Assembly: GCF_043677095.1 (NCBI RefSeq)
Contig: NZ_JBHLJR010000002.1
Span: forward strand, 593,321 to 657,320
DNA from: Natronococcus roseus
GTDB lineage: Archaea; Halobacteriota; Halobacteria; Halobacteriales; Natrialbaceae
Length of the DNA stretch: 64,000 nt
Reading direction: 5' to 3'
Part shown: in pieces, positions 43,352-52,305 of the stretch
Layout: every line of letters begins with the position of its first letter
Numbering within the stretch: position 1 is the stretch's first letter
Program-made: the position numbers and the translations under genes
The notes under the pieces: model-generated
What the model was told of the DNA's origin: nothing
Databases searched by the model: none
Seen by the model: the letters and a program-made list of their open reading frames with translations, nothing else

Positions 43352-44560
43352 ATGACTCGGTCGGTCCCCGTCGGGGTCGGTATCCTCGTCATTACTGTCG
43401 TGCTCGCTGGCTTCACCCTCCCGATAGCGATGGCCGGCACCGTCGACGGCAGCCAGCAGTCGCTCGCGGACCGTGAGAGCGCGGTCCCGGCTCAACACGC
43501 CGTCGACGACTTCGACTCCCAGAACTTCGACAGCACGACGTTCGAGATCACCGTCCACGAAAACGGGAGCGCGACCTGGACGTTCCGCCACGAGCAGCGC
43601 CTCGGGGACGACGACGAGGAGGCGAACTTCGGCGCGTTCGCCGAGGAGTTCGAGGAGGACGAGACCGGGCTCTACGAGCGGTTCACCGATCAGGCCGAGG
43701 CGCTGACCGACACCGGCGAGGAGACGACCGACCGCGAGATGGAGGCGACCGCGTTCAACCGCTCGGCGTCGACCGAGTACCGACCCGGCGCGATGGGCGT
43801 CATCGAGATGTCGTTCGTCTGGGAGGGGTTCGCCGACGTCGAGGACGACCGCATCGTCGTCGGCGACGTGTTCCAGAACATGTACCTCGGCTCCGATCAG
43901 TCGCTCGTGGTCGAACCCGGCGACGACCTCGTGCTCACCGACGCCGATCCCGAGGGCGAGTACACCGCCACCACGATGGAGAACGCCAGTTCGATGACCT
44001 GGACCGGCGAGCAGGAGTTCCTCGACGGTCACCCCCGCGTCGTGCTCCAGGACGCCGACGACATCGGAAGCGACGGCACCGCGGGAACGACCGGCGGCTC
44101 GAGCGACGGAACCCTGCTCTCGTGGCCGGTGATGCTCGGCACCACCGCGGTCGTTCTCGGCGCCGTCGTCGCCGCCGCGTGGTACCGAACCAGGCGGAAC
44201 GAAGCACCACCGGACGACTCCCCTGGTGAGATCGACGAGCCGACCGGCCCTCGAGCGGAGCCGTCGGGGGCCGGCGCGGCGGCCGCGGAGCCGGAGGAGC
44301 AGACCGAGCCGGGGTCGCTCACCGAGGAGGAACTCCTGACCGACGAGGATCGGGTGGTCAAACTCATCAGGGAGAACGGCGGTCGGATGAAACAGGTCAA
44401 CATCGTCGAGGAAACCGGCTGGTCGAAGTCCAAGGTCAGTATGCTCCTCTCCGAGATGGAACGCGAGGGCGACATTAGCAAACTCCGTGTCGGTCGCGAG
44501 AACATCATCAGTCTCGAGGGGTTCGAGCCCGAGGCGGCGAAGTCGCCGTTCGACGAGTAA
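43352..44560 (+). CDS. Membrane-anchored protein with extracellular domain and C-terminal HTH
   Basis: 402 residues from the ATG at 43352. A signal segment (about 5-28) is followed by an outside domain of about 220 residues, a TM helix near 250-272 (SWPVMLGTTAVVLGAVVAAA), a disordered Pro/Glu linker, and a cytoplasmic winged helix (about 325-395: RVVKLIRENGGRMKQVNIVE, WSKSKVSMLLSEMEREGDIS). This is a one-component transmembrane regulator layout known in haloarchaea. The sensed signal is unknown. Confidence 0.82.
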   Translation: MTRSVPVGVGILVITVVLAGFTLPIAMAGTVDGSQQSLADRESAVPAQHAVDDFDSQNFDSTTFEITVHENGSATWTFRHEQRLGDDDEEANFGAFAEEFEEDETGLYERFTDQAEALTDTGEETTDREMEATAFNRSASTEYRPGAMGVIEMSFVWEGFADVEDDRIVVGDVFQNMYLGSDQSLVVEPGDDLVLTDADPEGEYTATTMENASSMTWTGEQEFLDGHPRVVLQDADDIGSDGTAGTTGGSSDGTLLSWPVMLGTTAVVLGAVVAAAWYRTRRNEAPPDDSPGEIDEPTGPRAEPSGAGAAAAEPEEQTEPGSLTEEELLTDEDRVVKLIRENGGRMKQVNIVEETGWSKSKVSMLLSEMEREGDISKLRVGRENIISLEGFEPEAAKSPFDE

Positions 44561-44671
44561 GGGTCGCAACCGCCACCGAACCCCGTGTCAGGGTTCGACA
44601 GAGGCGGATCGAAACGGAACGCTTAAACGGTACACGGCGTTACGAAAGAGTGCAGGCGAAAGCCGACGGAC

Positions 44672-44746
44672 GCTCCGATAGTGTAGTCCGGCCAATCATA
44701 TTGCCCTCTCACGGCAATGACCAGGGTTCGAATCCCTGTCGGAGCA
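44672..44746 (+). tRNA. tRNA-Glu (anticodon CTC)
   Basis: Acceptor gctccga pairs with tcggagc, discriminator A44746. The anticodon stem ttgcc/ggcaa closes ctctcac, anticodon CTC reading GAG. The T arm is cagggttcgaatccctg. A promoter-like gcttaaac lies near 44620-44627. A diverged copy of its 3' end occurs at 44864-44886. Confidence 0.95.
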
Positions 44747-44863
44747 CTTCTACGCCAAACTGCTCGACGAGCACCGCAGGCCGTGTGCGAGGCATAGCCT
44801 GGGCCGTGACCTCGATTACGGGATTCGAAGGAGAAAAACGCGAGCCCAGCGAGCGCTTCGCGA

Positions 44864-44886
44864 GGTTCGAACCCCTGCCGGCACAC
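44864..44886 (+). repeat. Diverged copy of the tRNA-Glu 3' end
   Basis: 23 bases align without gaps to 44725-44747 with 19 matches: the T loop and acceptor 3' strand are recognisable. The T stem no longer pairs fully and no other arm is present upstream. 139 bases separate the copies. The stretch 44747-45021 has no gene. Confidence 0.5.
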
Positions 44887-45021
44887 CCCTCCCCATTTCG
44901 CAGTTTTCGACCGTCCACTACCCAGTGGCGCGTACCTGCGGTCCATACCTACTCGAGCTCGAGAGATCCGATCGGTCGCCGTGGACGAAAGGAAAACACC
45001 GGTGGCAATCCAGCTAGCAGT

Positions 45022-45264
45022 ATGCACGATCGCATTCACGCTCGAGAACCTACCCACGATATCGAGCGCTGGTCGACCGGAACCATCGAGTCGATCGCCC
45101 AGCGGGACGGACACTGCGTGGTCACCGTCTCGCCCGAGGACGGAGAGTCGCTCGAGCTCGTCGTCACCCACGCGATTCGGGAGCTGGTTCTCAGTCGGTT
45201 GGATATCGACGACGGCGAATCGCCGGTCGGGGAGCGCGTCTGGTACCGAAAACACGGCGGCTGA
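45022..45264 (+). CDS. Small hypothetical haloarchaeal protein
   Basis: 80 residues beginning MHDRIHAREPTHDIERWSTG. A short beta-rich domain (TIESIAQRDGHCVVTVSPED) is followed by a helix (VVTHAIRELVLSRLD) and VGERVWYRKHGG. I do not recognise the family. The longer frame reaching back to 44650 crosses the tRNA-Glu gene and is rejected. Confidence 0.65.
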   Translation: MHDRIHAREPTHDIERWSTGTIESIAQRDGHCVVTVSPEDGESLELVVTHAIRELVLSRLDIDDGESPVGERVWYRKHGG

Positions 45265-45394
45265 GGCAGACGGATGTCCGGGGGGATACGATCCGTCGGT
45301 CGTGCTGCTGGAGACTCACTGGCAAGCGTATGGCTGGCTCAGTGATCGCCGATACCCGACGCTTGAAGCGACCATGGACCGACTGCGTGATACA

Positions 45395-46642
45395 ATGTCG
45401 AACACTGACCGACAGTACGATCTCGTCCTGTGGGGTGCGACCGGATTCACCGGAACGCTCGTCGCCGAGTATCTCACCGGAACGTACACGCCGGACGAAC
45501 TCTCGCTCGCCCTCGGTGGCCGAAACGAGGACCGGCTCCGAACGCTCGCGGACGACCTCGTGGCTGACGCCCAGAAGTGGGAGTCGCTCCCGATCGTCCT
45601 TGGCGATGCGACGGATCGAGAAGGTCTTCAGGAGATCGCCGACAGCACGCGCGTCGTCTGTACGACCGTCGGTCCGTACACGACGTACGGAACGCCGCTG
45701 GTCGAGGCGTGTGTCGAGGCCGGAACCGACTACTGCGATCTCACGGGCGAACTCAACTGGATCCGGGAGATGATCGATCGGTACCACGAGGACGCCGTCG
45801 AAGCGGGGAGCCGAATCGTCCACAGCTGCGGCGTGGACTCGATCCCCGCCGACATCGGGACGATGGCTGTGCAGTCGGCTTCGGTCGACGAGTTCGGGAC
45901 GCCGTGTGACCTGGTTCGGCTCTACGTGGACGGGCGCGGCGGCGTCAGCGGCGGAACGGTAGCCAGCGCGGTCGCGATGTTCGACGCCGCGTCGACCGAT
46001 CCGATCGCTCGGCAGGCCCTCCGGAACCCGTACTCACTCGCGCCACCCGGGGAGCGCACCGGCGTCGACTCGAGCGAGCAGCGGCGTCCAAAGTGGGACC
46101 CGCTGCGATCGGTGTGGACCGCACCGTCGCCGATGGCCGCCGTGAACGAGCGCGTGATCCGACGCACCAACGCACTTCTCGAGTATCCGTGGGGTCGTGA
46201 GTTTCGCTGTACCGAGGCCGTCCCGACCGGGAGCGGAATCCGAGGTGGGGCAGTCGCGACCCTCGTCGCCGGCGGGTTCGGGCTGGCGGCTGCCGGAATG
46301 ACGATCGATCCGGTTCGAGCCGGGTTACAGCGGTTCGTGTTCCCCGACCCCGGAGAGGGACCGAGCAGGGAACAGATCGAGAGCGGCCACTTCGCTGTTC
46401 GGCTCTTCGGTCGCGGGACGGCCACCGACGGTCCGTTCGTCGTCGAGGGGACGATTCGCGCGGACGTCGACCCGGGGTACGGCGCGACCGCACGGATGCT
46501 CGGCGAGGCCGCGATGTGTCTCGTCCGTAACGAAACCGCAACGCCGCTCGAGGGGGGCGTACTGACGCCAGCATCTGGAATCGGCGAGTCGCTCGTCGAT
46601 CGGCTTCGAGATGCCGGGCTAACCGTGAGCGTATCGGTGTGA
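45395..46642 (+). CDS. Saccharopine dehydrogenase-like / trans-acting enoyl reductase family oxidoreductase
   Basis: 415 residues from the ATG at 45395; an ATG at 45374 would add seven. The N-terminal Rossmann motif VLWGATGFTGTLVAEYL binds NAD(P). TTVGPYTTYGTPLVEACVEA, GTDYCDLTGE and HSCGVDSIPADIG are signatures of the saccharopine dehydrogenase/enoyl reductase group, which in other organisms acts on lipid or polyketide intermediates. The substrate here is not known. Confidence 0.88.
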   Translation: MSNTDRQYDLVLWGATGFTGTLVAEYLTGTYTPDELSLALGGRNEDRLRTLADDLVADAQKWESLPIVLGDATDREGLQEIADSTRVVCTTVGPYTTYGTPLVEACVEAGTDYCDLTGELNWIREMIDRYHEDAVEAGSRIVHSCGVDSIPADIGTMAVQSASVDEFGTPCDLVRLYVDGRGGVSGGTVASAVAMFDAASTDPIARQALRNPYSLAPPGERTGVDSSEQRRPKWDPLRSVWTAPSPMAAVNERVIRRTNALLEYPWGREFRCTEAVPTGSGIRGGAVATLVAGGFGLAAAGMTIDPVRAGLQRFVFPDPGEGPSREQIESGHFAVRLFGRGTATDGPFVVEGTIRADVDPGYGATARMLGEAAMCLVRNETATPLEGGVLTPASGIGESLVDRLRDAGLTVSVSV

Positions 46643-46780
46643 TCCCCGTCCGGAACGAGCGAGCGATGTGTGTAGAGTAGCAGCCGAAACGATAGCGGTG
46701 CGATCCGAACGCGGTCCCGCCGCGAGTCCGATCGTCGGGTCGCGAGAAACGTTATCTCCCTCGACTCGCTACTCGAGGTA

Positions 46781-47511
46781 ATGGTTCATCCAGCAACTCG
46801 TCGCCTGGGCGTCGTAACGGACGACCTCGAGAGCCGAGGATTCACGCTCCGGTCGGACGGCGACGTGACGCTCGCCGTCGGCGGCCCGACGGCGTCGACG
46901 CGCCGTTGCACCTCGTCTACCCACCCGACAGTGCGCCACTGACTCTCGTCTCGAGGATCGCGACCGCTGTGTATCGGGGACACGTTCCGGTACTCGTTGC
47001 GGACCGGTGGACGAACGACGAGCTGAAGGAGGTTCTCGAGTCGCCGTTCCTTCTCGCGTCCCGACGTGGCGGTGCCAGACAGTTTTACAGTATCGAGGAT
47101 CGCATCAGGCTGACCGACGAGAGCTTCGCCTGTCTCGGTACCTCCGGTCGAATCGAGTGGTACGAAACGGCCGTAGACGGCGACGATCCCTCGCTGGTCC
47201 TCGACGTCGGCGGCGAGACCGTCGCGGTCCTCGACAGCGTCGAAACGTTATGCTGTCCCGGTCCCGAGCCGACGGCGTTCCGGTATCGGTACAGTCGCGG
47301 CGAGGACGGCCGACTGTCCGTGTTCCGTGGAGAGAAACCGGTCGGACGGTACACGAGCTTCCGCGCGATGCGTACCGACGGGTTCCGTCCCGTTCCCCTC
47401 CCGCTCGTCCCCGAACACCACGTCCGCCGGAACGGTCACCTCGCACGGGCGACACACCGCGCGTTCGTCACCGGGGACGAAGTCGAGTACAGTCTCTGTC
47501 GGGCGAGATAG
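46781..47511 (+). pseudogene. Frameshifted gene of unknown function
   Basis: An ATG at 46781 opens a frame (MVHPATRRLGVVTDDLESRG) that stops after 53 codons. A second frame, shifted by one base, continues from about 46885 (PDGVDAPLHLVYPPDSAPLT) to the stop at 47511. Both parts have normal codon bias and join without a gap if one base is restored in the G/C run at about 46880-46887. It is either a true single-base deletion or a sequencing error. The family is not recognised. Confidence 0.7.
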
Positions 47512-47702
47512 CAGGGCGCACGGACATCCGTGGCGAAGGCGGCTTCGCCGCGATTCGGTCACGGGGCGTCAGCCTGCCGGAAACCGCCGCCTCTCGTCGT
47601 GGACTCAGCAGATCCGGGAGCAGTTGGTGCCGAGCTGAAGCCGCTCGAGCATTTCAGCGCCCGGAGTCGGTTTCCGAGCAGGGAGCCGTCGGTCGGACCC
47701 GA

Positions 47703-48434
47703 TTACACCCGCAGATGGCGATCGGTGATATCGCCGTTCAGCTCGGAGACCCGACTATCAGCCGGCTGAACGCGGTCTCCGAAGAGGTTTCGACCGACGC
47801 GTCGTGCGTACGAGCTCGTCAGCATGACCGAGATGGCGTCGCCGATGTTCGCGCCATGGGAGTGTTGGAGTCCGATCGTGTGGCCGATCTCGTGGGCGAT
47901 CGTCTCGGCGACGGCCGCCTCGACGCGGTTCGTCCTCTCGGCCGCCATCCAGGCGATCCCGTAGCGGTCGATCGGTTCACAGCACGTCGGAAGGATGGCG
48001 GGGGACGCGATACCGTTGCCCGACCTGATCTCCGGGTGATGCGAGAGAAGGATGTGGCTGTCGACGGACGACCGCGTTCGGTTGTACTCGACCCAGTTCA
48101 CGAGCGACCGCCTCGCGGCCGACATCTCGTCGCCGAACGTCGACAGCGTCGACGGCAGCGTCGTCACCTCCTCCGGAACGGTCAGCGCCTCGTCGATCAG
48201 TTCGAACGAGTTCGCAAACTGCGGTTCGAGAATATCCCGCACTCCCGATTCGGCGAGGCGCTGACCCGTGTCCCGTCGCTGTCCGCTCTCCTCGAACCCG
48301 GTCGTGAGCCCGTCCGTCTGGTAGACGGCGACGGTTATCGTATCCGGCGCACGAACGCGGCGCACACCCCGGTCGAACGCGACTGCCCCTCCTGTAGCGG
48401 TCCCGACCCCCGTGAGGAACGTGCGCCGATCCAT
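47703..48434 (-). CDS. Secreted metzincin-type zinc metalloprotease
   Basis: 243 residues starting MDRRTFLTGVGTATGGAVAF, a Tat-like signal. The motif HEIGHTIGLQH is an exact HExxHxxGxxH metzincin zinc site, and the ISVML after it may serve as Met-turn. It is probably an exported protease; homology to a named family was not recognised. The preceding 191 bases (47512-47702) to its left contain no gene I can support. Confidence 0.8.
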   Translation of the reverse strand: MDRRTFLTGVGTATGGAVAFDRGVRRVRAPDTITVAVYQTDGLTTGFEESGQRRDTGQRLAESGVRDILEPQFANSFELIDEALTVPEEVTTLPSTLSTFGDEMSAARRSLVNWVEYNRTRSSVDSHILLSHHPEIRSGNGIASPAILPTCCEPIDRYGIAWMAAERTNRVEAAVAETIAHEIGHTIGLQHSHGANIGDAISVMLTSSYARRVGRNLFGDRVQPADSRVSELNGDITDRHLRV

Positions 48435-48437
48435 ACA

Positions 48438-48520
48438 CGTCCACTATATAGTAATTCAGTATATACTTTCTGTTTAATTTAAAAGTATCTCTAAAATATA
48501 AGTTGGGCGGGTTGAACGAA
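48438..48520 (-). promoter_or_regulatory. AT-rich promoter region of the protease gene
   Basis: The bases just upstream of the protease start are markedly AT-rich (runs such as agtatatac and tttaatttaaaag) in a very G/C-rich surrounding. At least two TATA-like elements can be read on the minus strand. Confidence 0.5.
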
Positions 48521-48595
48521 CCCAGGCAGAAACTGAATCCTTGGAGAACGCCCGAGCGTCGGGCAGGTATGCCGAGCGAATCGTCGGGATCTCGA

Positions 48596-49471
48596 CTAGC
48601 CCTCGACCGCCTCCGGTGCGTCGGTTCGAGTCGGTTCCGTCGCGTCGACTCCGAGTAGTCCCACCCACGCCTCGGCGTCCGCTTCGGGTGCGGTCACGTC
48701 CGCGAGGACGGCGTCACAGTCCCGACAGACCGTCCAGACGGCAATATGTGGGGGCTGACAGCACGGGTCGATCCGTTCGTCGTTTCGATCGATCGGACCG
48801 TCACAGCTCGGACAGCGCTCGAGCAGGAGCCGGATTCGCTCGAGAAGCGCCAGGCGGTCGTCGCGCTCGAGATCCGACCAGCCCTCGACCGTCGCTCGGA
48901 GGACCGATGCGGTCGCGGCGTCGGCGAGGAGCGCGGCGTCGGACTCCCATCGAAGGAGACGGTTGCCGTCGATCGAGTACGCCCGCGGCCCGCGTTCGAC
49001 GGCCTCGGAGGCGGCTGCGAGCGCCTCGACGTTGTCGGCTCCCGGGGCCGACTCGCGGCGATCGATTTCGACGCGGAACTCCTCCCGGAACCGGTCGGTC
49101 AGCGAGAGCGTCCCGTCGGGCGATGGGTCGGCGATGCCGGCAGCAGCGAGTTGATCCCAGGGATCCTCCGGCGAGGTTCCCTCAAGTGAGCGGGTCGCGA
49201 TCGGTTCCTTTCCGAACAGCCGAAGGACCGACGCCGGGAGGTAGCGCTCGGTGAGTTCCGGCGTTCCCGGGACGAGATAGCCACGGAGGTAGATCGCCGC
49301 GAGGGAGCCGCCGAGCGCGACCGCTCCGACCGGGACAGTCGTAACGATCCCCAACGTCCCCGCCAGGACGAGCGCGATCGCCACGTTGACGATCGTACAC
49401 GGTAGACAGCGGTTCTCGCCCGTATACTCCGGCCGTCGAACGGGTCCGAGATCGATGGAAGAGAGCGACAT
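48596..49471 (-). CDS. Membrane protein with C-terminal zinc ribbon
   Basis: 291 residues from the ATG at 49471. Two hydrophobic spans (about 25-65, VNVAIALVLAGTLGIVTTVP and onward) follow a short Cys-containing N-terminus (CLPC). A middle charged region (70-215) is followed by two CxxC knuckles with a CC pair between them (CPSCDG, CC, CRDCDA). The function is unknown. Confidence 0.72.
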   Translation of the reverse strand: MSLSSIDLGPVRRPEYTGENRCLPCTIVNVAIALVLAGTLGIVTTVPVGAVALGGSLAAIYLRGYLVPGTPELTERYLPASVLRLFGKEPIATRSLEGTSPEDPWDQLAAAGIADPSPDGTLSLTDRFREEFRVEIDRRESAPGADNVEALAAASEAVERGPRAYSIDGNRLLRWESDAALLADAATASVLRATVEGWSDLERDDRLALLERIRLLLERCPSCDGPIDRNDERIDPCCQPPHIAVWTVCRDCDAVLADVTAPEADAEAWVGLLGVDATEPTRTDAPEAVEG

Positions 49472-49597
49472 TGACTATCGTGGAGAAACTACCACGCTGC
49501 ACGGCAAAAACGTTCGCGCCGGGTCCGAGGCGTCCGTCCACGACGATACCGTACCCGAGGCTCCCGGGATCCGGACTACCCGTGAGCGCGCGACGCC

Positions 49598-49777
49598 TCA
49601 GTCGACGTCGGCAATCGCGCCGGAGTCGCACTCGGGACAGCGGAGCGTTCCCTTCGTCGGAAGGTGAACGTCCCGCCGCGGAAAGGTCGCCCGACAGTCC
49701 CGACAGCGAACGGTCGCCCTCGCGTCCGGCTCGAGGCGCGCCCGCGGCAGTCGGAGGTCATCGGTGTACGGATCCAT
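49598..49777 (-). CDS. Small zinc-ribbon protein (59 aa)
   Basis: MDPYTDDLRLPRARLEPDAR is followed by two CxxC pairs (VRCRDCRATF and LRCPECDSG) 19-20 residues apart, a standard zinc ribbon. Short zinc ribbons like this are often missed by automatic gene callers. The neighbour at 48596 also carries a zinc ribbon and points the same way. Confidence 0.65.
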   Translation of the reverse strand: MDPYTDDLRLPRARLEPDARATVRCRDCRATFPRRDVHLPTKGTLRCPECDSGAIADVD

Positions 49778-50032
49778 AGGTAGCTATTGTCTACCATAGT
49801 AATGAATCCTCGGACGGGCCAGTAGCCGTGGCCGGTGACGAAAGTGGTTCGCTAGCAGCCACTGGTTCGACCGTTCTCAGCCCTCAGGGTGCCGCATACC
49901 GCGGTACCGGGTGCACTCGAGACCGGTAAAAAGGGACCGGCCCACGCAATGAGGGCCGTCATTCTTCCTCAGTCCCTTGGACGACTGTCGAACGTTCCGA
50001 AAACTGCGTACTCGACTCCGAAGACTACTACT

Positions 50033-50197
50033 ATGAGTTCGAACGATCTACTCGTCGATAAGTGTCCAGTGTGTGAAACGTACTTCGCCGTCACCTCGAG
50101 CGCCGACCTCCAGCGGCGACTCAACGCCCACGAGCTCGAGCAACACGGCAAGGTCAAGCCGACGCGAGTCGACCACCGCGCGGCGAACCACCGGTAG
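50033..50197 (+). CDS. Small C2H2-type zinc finger protein (54 aa)
   Basis: From the ATG at 50033: DKCPVCETYF, a helix with SSADLQRRLNAHELEQHGK, and a basic tail. The C-x2-C-x(n)-H-x4-H spacing is a C2H2-like finger. Possible nucleic acid binding is inference. The 255 bases before it hold no gene. Confidence 0.65.
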   Translation: MSSNDLLVDKCPVCETYFAVTSSADLQRRLNAHELEQHGKVKPTRVDHRAANHR

Positions 50198-50299
50198 CGA
50201 CGTCCCGCCGATCGACTGCGTTCTGCGAGCCGCTTCTGACGACGCCCGATCGGATAGCGGGGGTACCCTTATGCGGTCTCACACAGTCAATCAGGACGA

Positions 50300-51565
50300 A
50301 TGCGTTCGCGAACGTTCTGGGTGCTCGACGACGAGGATCGACCGGTCGTCGACGACCTCGCCGTTGGGCTCGGACGGACGCCCGCGCGGGTCCTGGCGTA
50401 CCTGCTGTTGCGGGCCGACCGCGAGAGCGACCCCGCGACGACGATCCAGCTTCGGGTCGGGACCGAGCTGAGCCGATCGCCGATCAGCGACGCGGTCACC
50501 CGACTCGAGGCCGACGGGCTGATCGAGCGCTCTACGGTTGCGAGCGCCAGCCAGGGACGGCCGCCGTCGGCCTGGCGACCGACCGACGACCTCGCCTCGA
50601 GCCGTCGTCGAGCGTACGAGCGACACGCGGCGACGCTGCTCGAGCGGGCGGACGAGATCTTTCGGGACGACGCGACCGGGCGGGAGCCGGAGTCGGCCGA
50701 CGAGCCGGAGCTGACCGTCGCGCTGAACTGGCGACCGAACGGGCTTCACGTCCCGCTGTACGCGGCCGCCGAGGCGGGCTGGTACGACGAGTACGGGGTC
50801 GACGTCGGGTTCGAACACCACGAGGGATCCCGACGCGCCGTCGATCGGATCGTCGACGGCGAGGCGGACGTCGCAGTCGCCGGCGCCGCGACCGTTCTCC
50901 GGGCCAGGGCGGCCGGCGTGCCGATCGTGCCGATCGCGGTTCTCTACCAGCGCGCGATGACGGTGCTGTACTCCACTCGTGACGTCTTCGGCACGGAGCT
51001 TCGCGGCGTCGACCAGCTTCGAGGCCAGCGGATCGGCATGCCCGCCCGCTCCGAGACGGGAGTGCTCGGTCGCCTATTCGTCTCCCAGACGGCCCTCGAG
51101 GGGGACCTCGAGATCGAGGAGACGACCGGCGAGGAGCGGACGGCACTGCTGGCGGGGGAGGCGGACGTCGTTACGGGCTCCATCACCGATCCACGGGAGC
51201 TCGAGGAACGCGGCGAGACCGTCGACACGCTGTTGCTCACCGACCACTTCCCGGTCTACGGGCCGACGATCGTCGCCCGAGAACAGGCGCTGGAGCGGCG
51301 TCGGTCGTCTCTCGAGGCCCTCCTCGCAGGGACGGCCGGCGGCTGGCGGGAGGCAACCCGCGATCCCGACCCGGCGGCGGCGCGAATCGCCGACCGCGGC
51401 GACGACGAACCCGAGCGCGTCCGAGAGACGTTCGAGCGAGCGGTCCGGGAGTTCGGGCACAGCGACGACACGCGCGAACGCGGCTGGGGCTGGCAGCGCG
51501 AGCGAACCTGGGATCGACTCCGAACGGCGCTCGAGCAGGGGGAGCTGCTCGCGGAGGAACCGTGA
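50300..51565 (+). CDS. HTH domain fused to NMT1/THI5-like substrate-binding domain
   Basis: 421 residues. The first 110 are a winged helix (RTPARVLAYLLLRADRES; LSRSPISDAVTRLEADGLIE). From about 135 to 400 there is an NMT1/THI5-type binding-protein fold: VALNWRPNGLHVPLYAAAEA, GWYDEYGVDVGFEHHEGSRR, DVAVAGAATVLRARAAGVPI, DQLRGQRIGMPARSE. There is no signal peptide, so it is cytosolic and likely a ligand-responsive regulator rather than a transport receptor. It is first of a coupled operon with the ATPase (GTGA overlap) and permease. Confidence 0.85.
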   Translation: MRSRTFWVLDDEDRPVVDDLAVGLGRTPARVLAYLLLRADRESDPATTIQLRVGTELSRSPISDAVTRLEADGLIERSTVASASQGRPPSAWRPTDDLASSRRRAYERHAATLLERADEIFRDDATGREPESADEPELTVALNWRPNGLHVPLYAAAEAGWYDEYGVDVGFEHHEGSRRAVDRIVDGEADVAVAGAATVLRARAAGVPIVPIAVLYQRAMTVLYSTRDVFGTELRGVDQLRGQRIGMPARSETGVLGRLFVSQTALEGDLEIEETTGEERTALLAGEADVVTGSITDPRELEERGETVDTLLLTDHFPVYGPTIVAREQALERRRSSLEALLAGTAGGWREATRDPDPAAARIADRGDDEPERVRETFERAVREFGHSDDTRERGWGWQRERTWDRLRTALEQGELLAEEP

Positions 51566-52305
51566 TCGACCTCGAGAGCGTCGGCGTCGCGTTCGACGAG
51601 TTCACCGCGGTCGCCGACGTCAACCTCGGGATCGGCGACGGGGAGTTCGTTACCGTCGTCGGCCCCTCGGGCTGCGGAAAGACGACGCTGCTGCGCGCGA
51701 TCGGCGGGCTCCAGGAGCCGACGACGGGACGCGTGACCATCGACGGCCGATCGCCGTCGGTCGCACAGGAGGCGGGCGACGTCGGGTTCGTCTTCCAGCA
51801 ACACACGCTGCTCCCCTGGAAGAGCGCCCTCGAGAACGTCGTCTTTCTCCGAAAGATGGCCGACAAACCACCGGATCGCGAGGGCGCGCGGGCGTTGCTC
51901 GAGACGATGGGCCTCGACGGGTTCGACGACGCCCGGCCGGCCGCGCTCTCGGGCGGGATGAAACAGCGTGTGGCCATCGCTCGAGCGATCCACCTCGGCG
52001 CGGACGTGCTGTTGATGGACGAGCCGTTCGGCGAACTCGACGAGATCACCCGCGACGAGCTCGGCGTCGAGATCAGGTCGCTCTGGCGCCGCGAGCGGAA
52101 GACGATCGTCTTCGTCACCCACAGCGTCCCCGAGGCGGTGTTTCTCGGGGATCGGTGCGTCGTAATGTGCGACCAGCCGGGGCGAATCGAGGCGACGTTC
52201 GACATCGACCTTCCCGAACCCCGGGACACGGAATCGCTCGGCTCGGGGGCGTTCCAGGAACAGGTCGCGGCCGTCCGCCGGACGCTCCACGAGAGCTATG
52301 ACTGA
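51562..52305 (+). CDS. ABC transporter ATP-binding protein (nitrate/sulfonate/THI5 type)
   Basis: 247 residues, GTG start at 51562. Walker A GPSGCGKTT, Q-loop VFQQHTLLPW, signature ALSGGMKQRVAIARAI, Walker B VLLMDEPFGELD, and the H-loop VTHS. It resembles ThiZ/SsuB/TauB ATPases. It is the only ATPase gene near two permease genes (52298 and 53107), so it may energise both. Confidence 0.95.
   Translation: MIDLESVGVAFDEFTAVADVNLGIGDGEFVTVVGPSGCGKTTLLRAIGGLQEPTTGRVTIDGRSPSVAQEAGDVGFVFQQHTLLPWKSALENVVFLRKMADKPPDREGARALLETMGLDGFDDARPAALSGGMKQRVAIARAIHLGADVLLMDEPFGELDEITRDELGVEIRSLWRRERKTIVFVTHSVPEAVFLGDRCVVMCDQPGRIEATFDIDLPEPRDTESLGSGAFQEQVAAVRRTLHESYD

Noticed and set aside
44650..45264. Long frame through tRNA-Glu into the gene at 45022
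   Set aside because: It would translate the tRNA gene; the ATG at 45022 gives a compact domain-like protein.
50198..50299. TPP riboswitch upstream of the NMT1-like cluster
   Set aside because: No ctgaga core or matching second half was seen; the ATG seems leaderless.
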